Assembly: GCA_001600415.1 (NCBI GenBank)
Contig: BCJX01000001.1
Span: 3,129,574 to 3,193,573 of the forward strand
DNA from: Pascua guehoae
Lineage: Eukaryota; Basidiomycota; Tremellomycetes; Trichosporonales; Trichosporonaceae
Direction: 5' to 3'
DNA: 64,000 nucleotides
In this document: positions 62,137 to 64,000 of the stretch, piece after piece
Numbering within the stretch: the stretch's first letter is position 1
How the letters are laid out: each line of letters opens with the position of its first letter
The notes under the pieces: generated by a model
Databases searched by the model: none
What the model saw: the letters and a program-made list of their open reading frames with translations, nothing else
Told to the model about the DNA's origin: nothing
Made by a program: the position numbers and the translations under genes

Positions 62137-64000
62137 TGACGGAAGCAGGGCTGCGCCTCGTCCAGACCAATGTGCGCGGGCGGGGTTTGTCATGCCAATA
62201 GCGCGTGGGCGTAATCAACGGACAATCAGGATCAATCAGGATCAATCAATCCAAAGACAGCGAGTCAGCAGGCCGAGGCGTAGGGAAAAGTGCACGAGGA
62301 CGGAAGAGGAAAGACAAGGAGAGGACGAGGGCACGAGATCCAAGTAGTGTTGCTCCAGAGTGTGTGCCTCTTCAGGGTGCTTTGCAAAGTTTGGGCGTGC
62401 GAGGCACCCTCAATCTGTAGTGTAACGTGTACACCCCTTAAATTCTATACCCCGTGCTTGGACATGTCACCAGTAGCTTGTGCAGTGCGGGTCGGCCGAG
62501 GGCAGGTGGGCAGAGGCGTGCACAGGCGTGTCGTGATGCGCAGGTGGGTATCCGTAATCAGAGGCTGGCGTGCCTGCGCCACATTTACGGTATCCAGCCC
62601 TATCCCTGAACTGGGCATCGAGTCGGTACATGCGGCGCGCAATATCACCCGCGGCCGAGCCGGGAGAAACACCCATTGCGGAACTAGAAAGCTTGTCGCC
62701 TCGCGGTAGACGCCAGGCTACGGGTCCCTAGCACACTGAGCGGCGGGGCTACGGATCGGATATATTCCGGCGCCCGGTATCCCGGCTTTGGGCGTCATTC
62801 TAGCTTTATCAGACTCACATGGAGGGCACGGGCCCAGAGGGCGCAGAGGGCCAATTCAAACAACCCCTGAGTGGAAAAAAAAAAGTTTAGGGAACCGTCA
62901 CCTGGTATGTCGCAGGGGCGTAGACCGGCAGCCCAGCAAGGACACTAGGGCGGGGGCTGGCAAAAGGTAATGAGGTATGCGGGGCTCTGTTTGGAATCTC
63001 GGCTGGATCGGGGTCGGGTCAGCCGTCGACGACGACGACGGCATTCAGAAGAAATCATAGGGAATAGGGGAAAGGGAGAGAAGGAGGGATTAGCCTCTGG
63101 CCGAAAATGGAAAAATATGCCCATTTGTAATACTGGGTTAATGGCGGGCGGGCCCAAGTTTGGGTCTCAGACAGGCGAGCATCGAGTGCACGAGCCTTTT
63201 GCCGCTTTGGTCGCTTGGAATTGGCTGGGCATTAATGGGATTAGAGTACTGGGGTCCGTCAGTGTACGTCAGGTGACTGTACCACGCGTGTGCACGCTCA
63301 CTCTGTGGGATCACTGGACTCGTCGGCATCCATTGCCCTTGCCCGTGGCCAGTTGCCCGTCTTTGACCTTCCTCTGGCTGCCTCTGCCTCGCCTTCCTCC
63401 CACCCAGGTCAGAGCCCAGCACCCAGCCCGCCCAGCCTGCTCAGCCTGGATGCGTCTCTTAATCCATCCCCCCCATTTGCACCTGGGTACATAGAAATGA
63501 GCGACCACCCAGTTGCGCGCCTTGTTTTCCACCTTGATCCCAGAATCTAGAGGATATCCAGGCCCCCCACCCAACAACACACCCACCCACCCACCCACCA
63601 ACACTTAAAGAGACGACCACCCCGCCCATTCCTTCCTTCCCCTCCCCTACTCGCACCCACCCAGCACACCCCCACTCCCACACCTTACAGTCTTTACTCT
63701 TTTCCCACATCCATCCACCNCCCCCCCCCAACCCACCCATCCCGGGCCCGACGTCATCTGTCGCTATCGCTCGCGACCACAAAGGTGCTCACGCGACGGC
63801 CTCCACCGCCGACCCGACCTCCACTGGCGCGCACAAAATTGCCCGTGCCTTGATCGACACCCACCACCACCACCACCACCCACCCACCGCCCACCACTGC
63901 CTACCACCTAGTGTACCGTGTACATTACTGTTGACTGCGTCGACACTGCGAAACCCCCCACTCGTGCATCGTGCATCCTGCTCCTTGCCCCCGTGCATCT
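62137..64000. other. Right-end intergenic region; probable promoter/leader of an off-window gene
   Basis: No gene is supported. From about 63390 to 64000 the plus strand is C/A-rich with CCACC and CACC repeats and poly-C (an N at 63720), the same leader style as before 29099, 35408 and 44780. That suggests a plus-strand gene starting just beyond the edge. Confidence 0.45.

Overview
The window looks like nuclear DNA of a basidiomycete yeast, probably a tremellomycete of the Trichosporonales/Cryptococcus kind. The reasons are many short spliceosomal introns (mostly 38-60 nt, GTRNGY donors, CTAAC/CTGAC branch points close to the AG), GC-rich coding regions, CT-rich leaders, Prp8 carrying an intein, and a CSL transcription factor. 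The species assignment is inference. All exon models below were built by hand from splice signals, reading phase and family resemblance. For every complete model the exon lengths sum to a multiple of three.

Layout. Positions 1-6704 (-) hold most of PRP8, the central spliceosome scaffold. It has a 13-nt microexon and a 416-residue intein with a LAGLIDADG-type endonuclease region; the C-terminus runs off the left edge. A divergent 0.4-kb promoter separates it from a SurE-family phosphatase (7104-8390, +), which converges on a cystinosin-like PQ-loop transporter (8500-9621, -). A GST-like protein (10837-12515, +) has a 13-nt first exon, one GC-AG intron and an assembly gap inside an intron. It converges on a TRP/Pkd2-type membrane protein (13467-17564, -). 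A Nup50/Nup2-type FG nucleoporin with a RanBD (19839-22360, -) is divergent from a 14-exon Ubp2-like ubiquitin protease (22916-28185, +).

From 29 to 37 kb the window becomes accessory in character. Two secreted, acidic, repeat-rich proteins (29099-30181 and 35408-36391, +) flank a zinc-dependent CAD/ADH6-type alcohol dehydrogenase (32240-33889, +). A tRNA-Glu(CTC) gene with a 52-nt intron lies at 37113-37236. From 37.2 to 44.8 kb I find no convincing protein gene, only repeats. A CENP-B-type HTH protein (44780-46720, +) follows, then another 4.3-kb gene-poor stretch, the 3' part of a C1D/Lrp1-like exosome cofactor (51076-51979, -), a second assembly gap, and a probable decayed gene around 53.8-54.1 kb. 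A GPI-anchored Ser/Thr/Asp/Lys-repeat cell-wall protein lies at 55775-56932 (-), and a CSL (RBP-J/Su(H)-type) transcription factor at 58536-62136 (+). The last 1.9 kb is probably the leader or promoter of a gene beyond the right edge.

The genes are mainly housekeeping RNA processing, nuclear transport, protein turnover and membrane functions, interrupted by cell-surface repeat proteins and gene-poor segments. The most interesting items are the Prp8 intein with an altered first endonuclease motif, the intron-containing tRNA-Glu, a possible intron-retention uORF switch in UBP2, a small family of inverted-repeat elements, and the cluster of surface proteins with expandable repeats.
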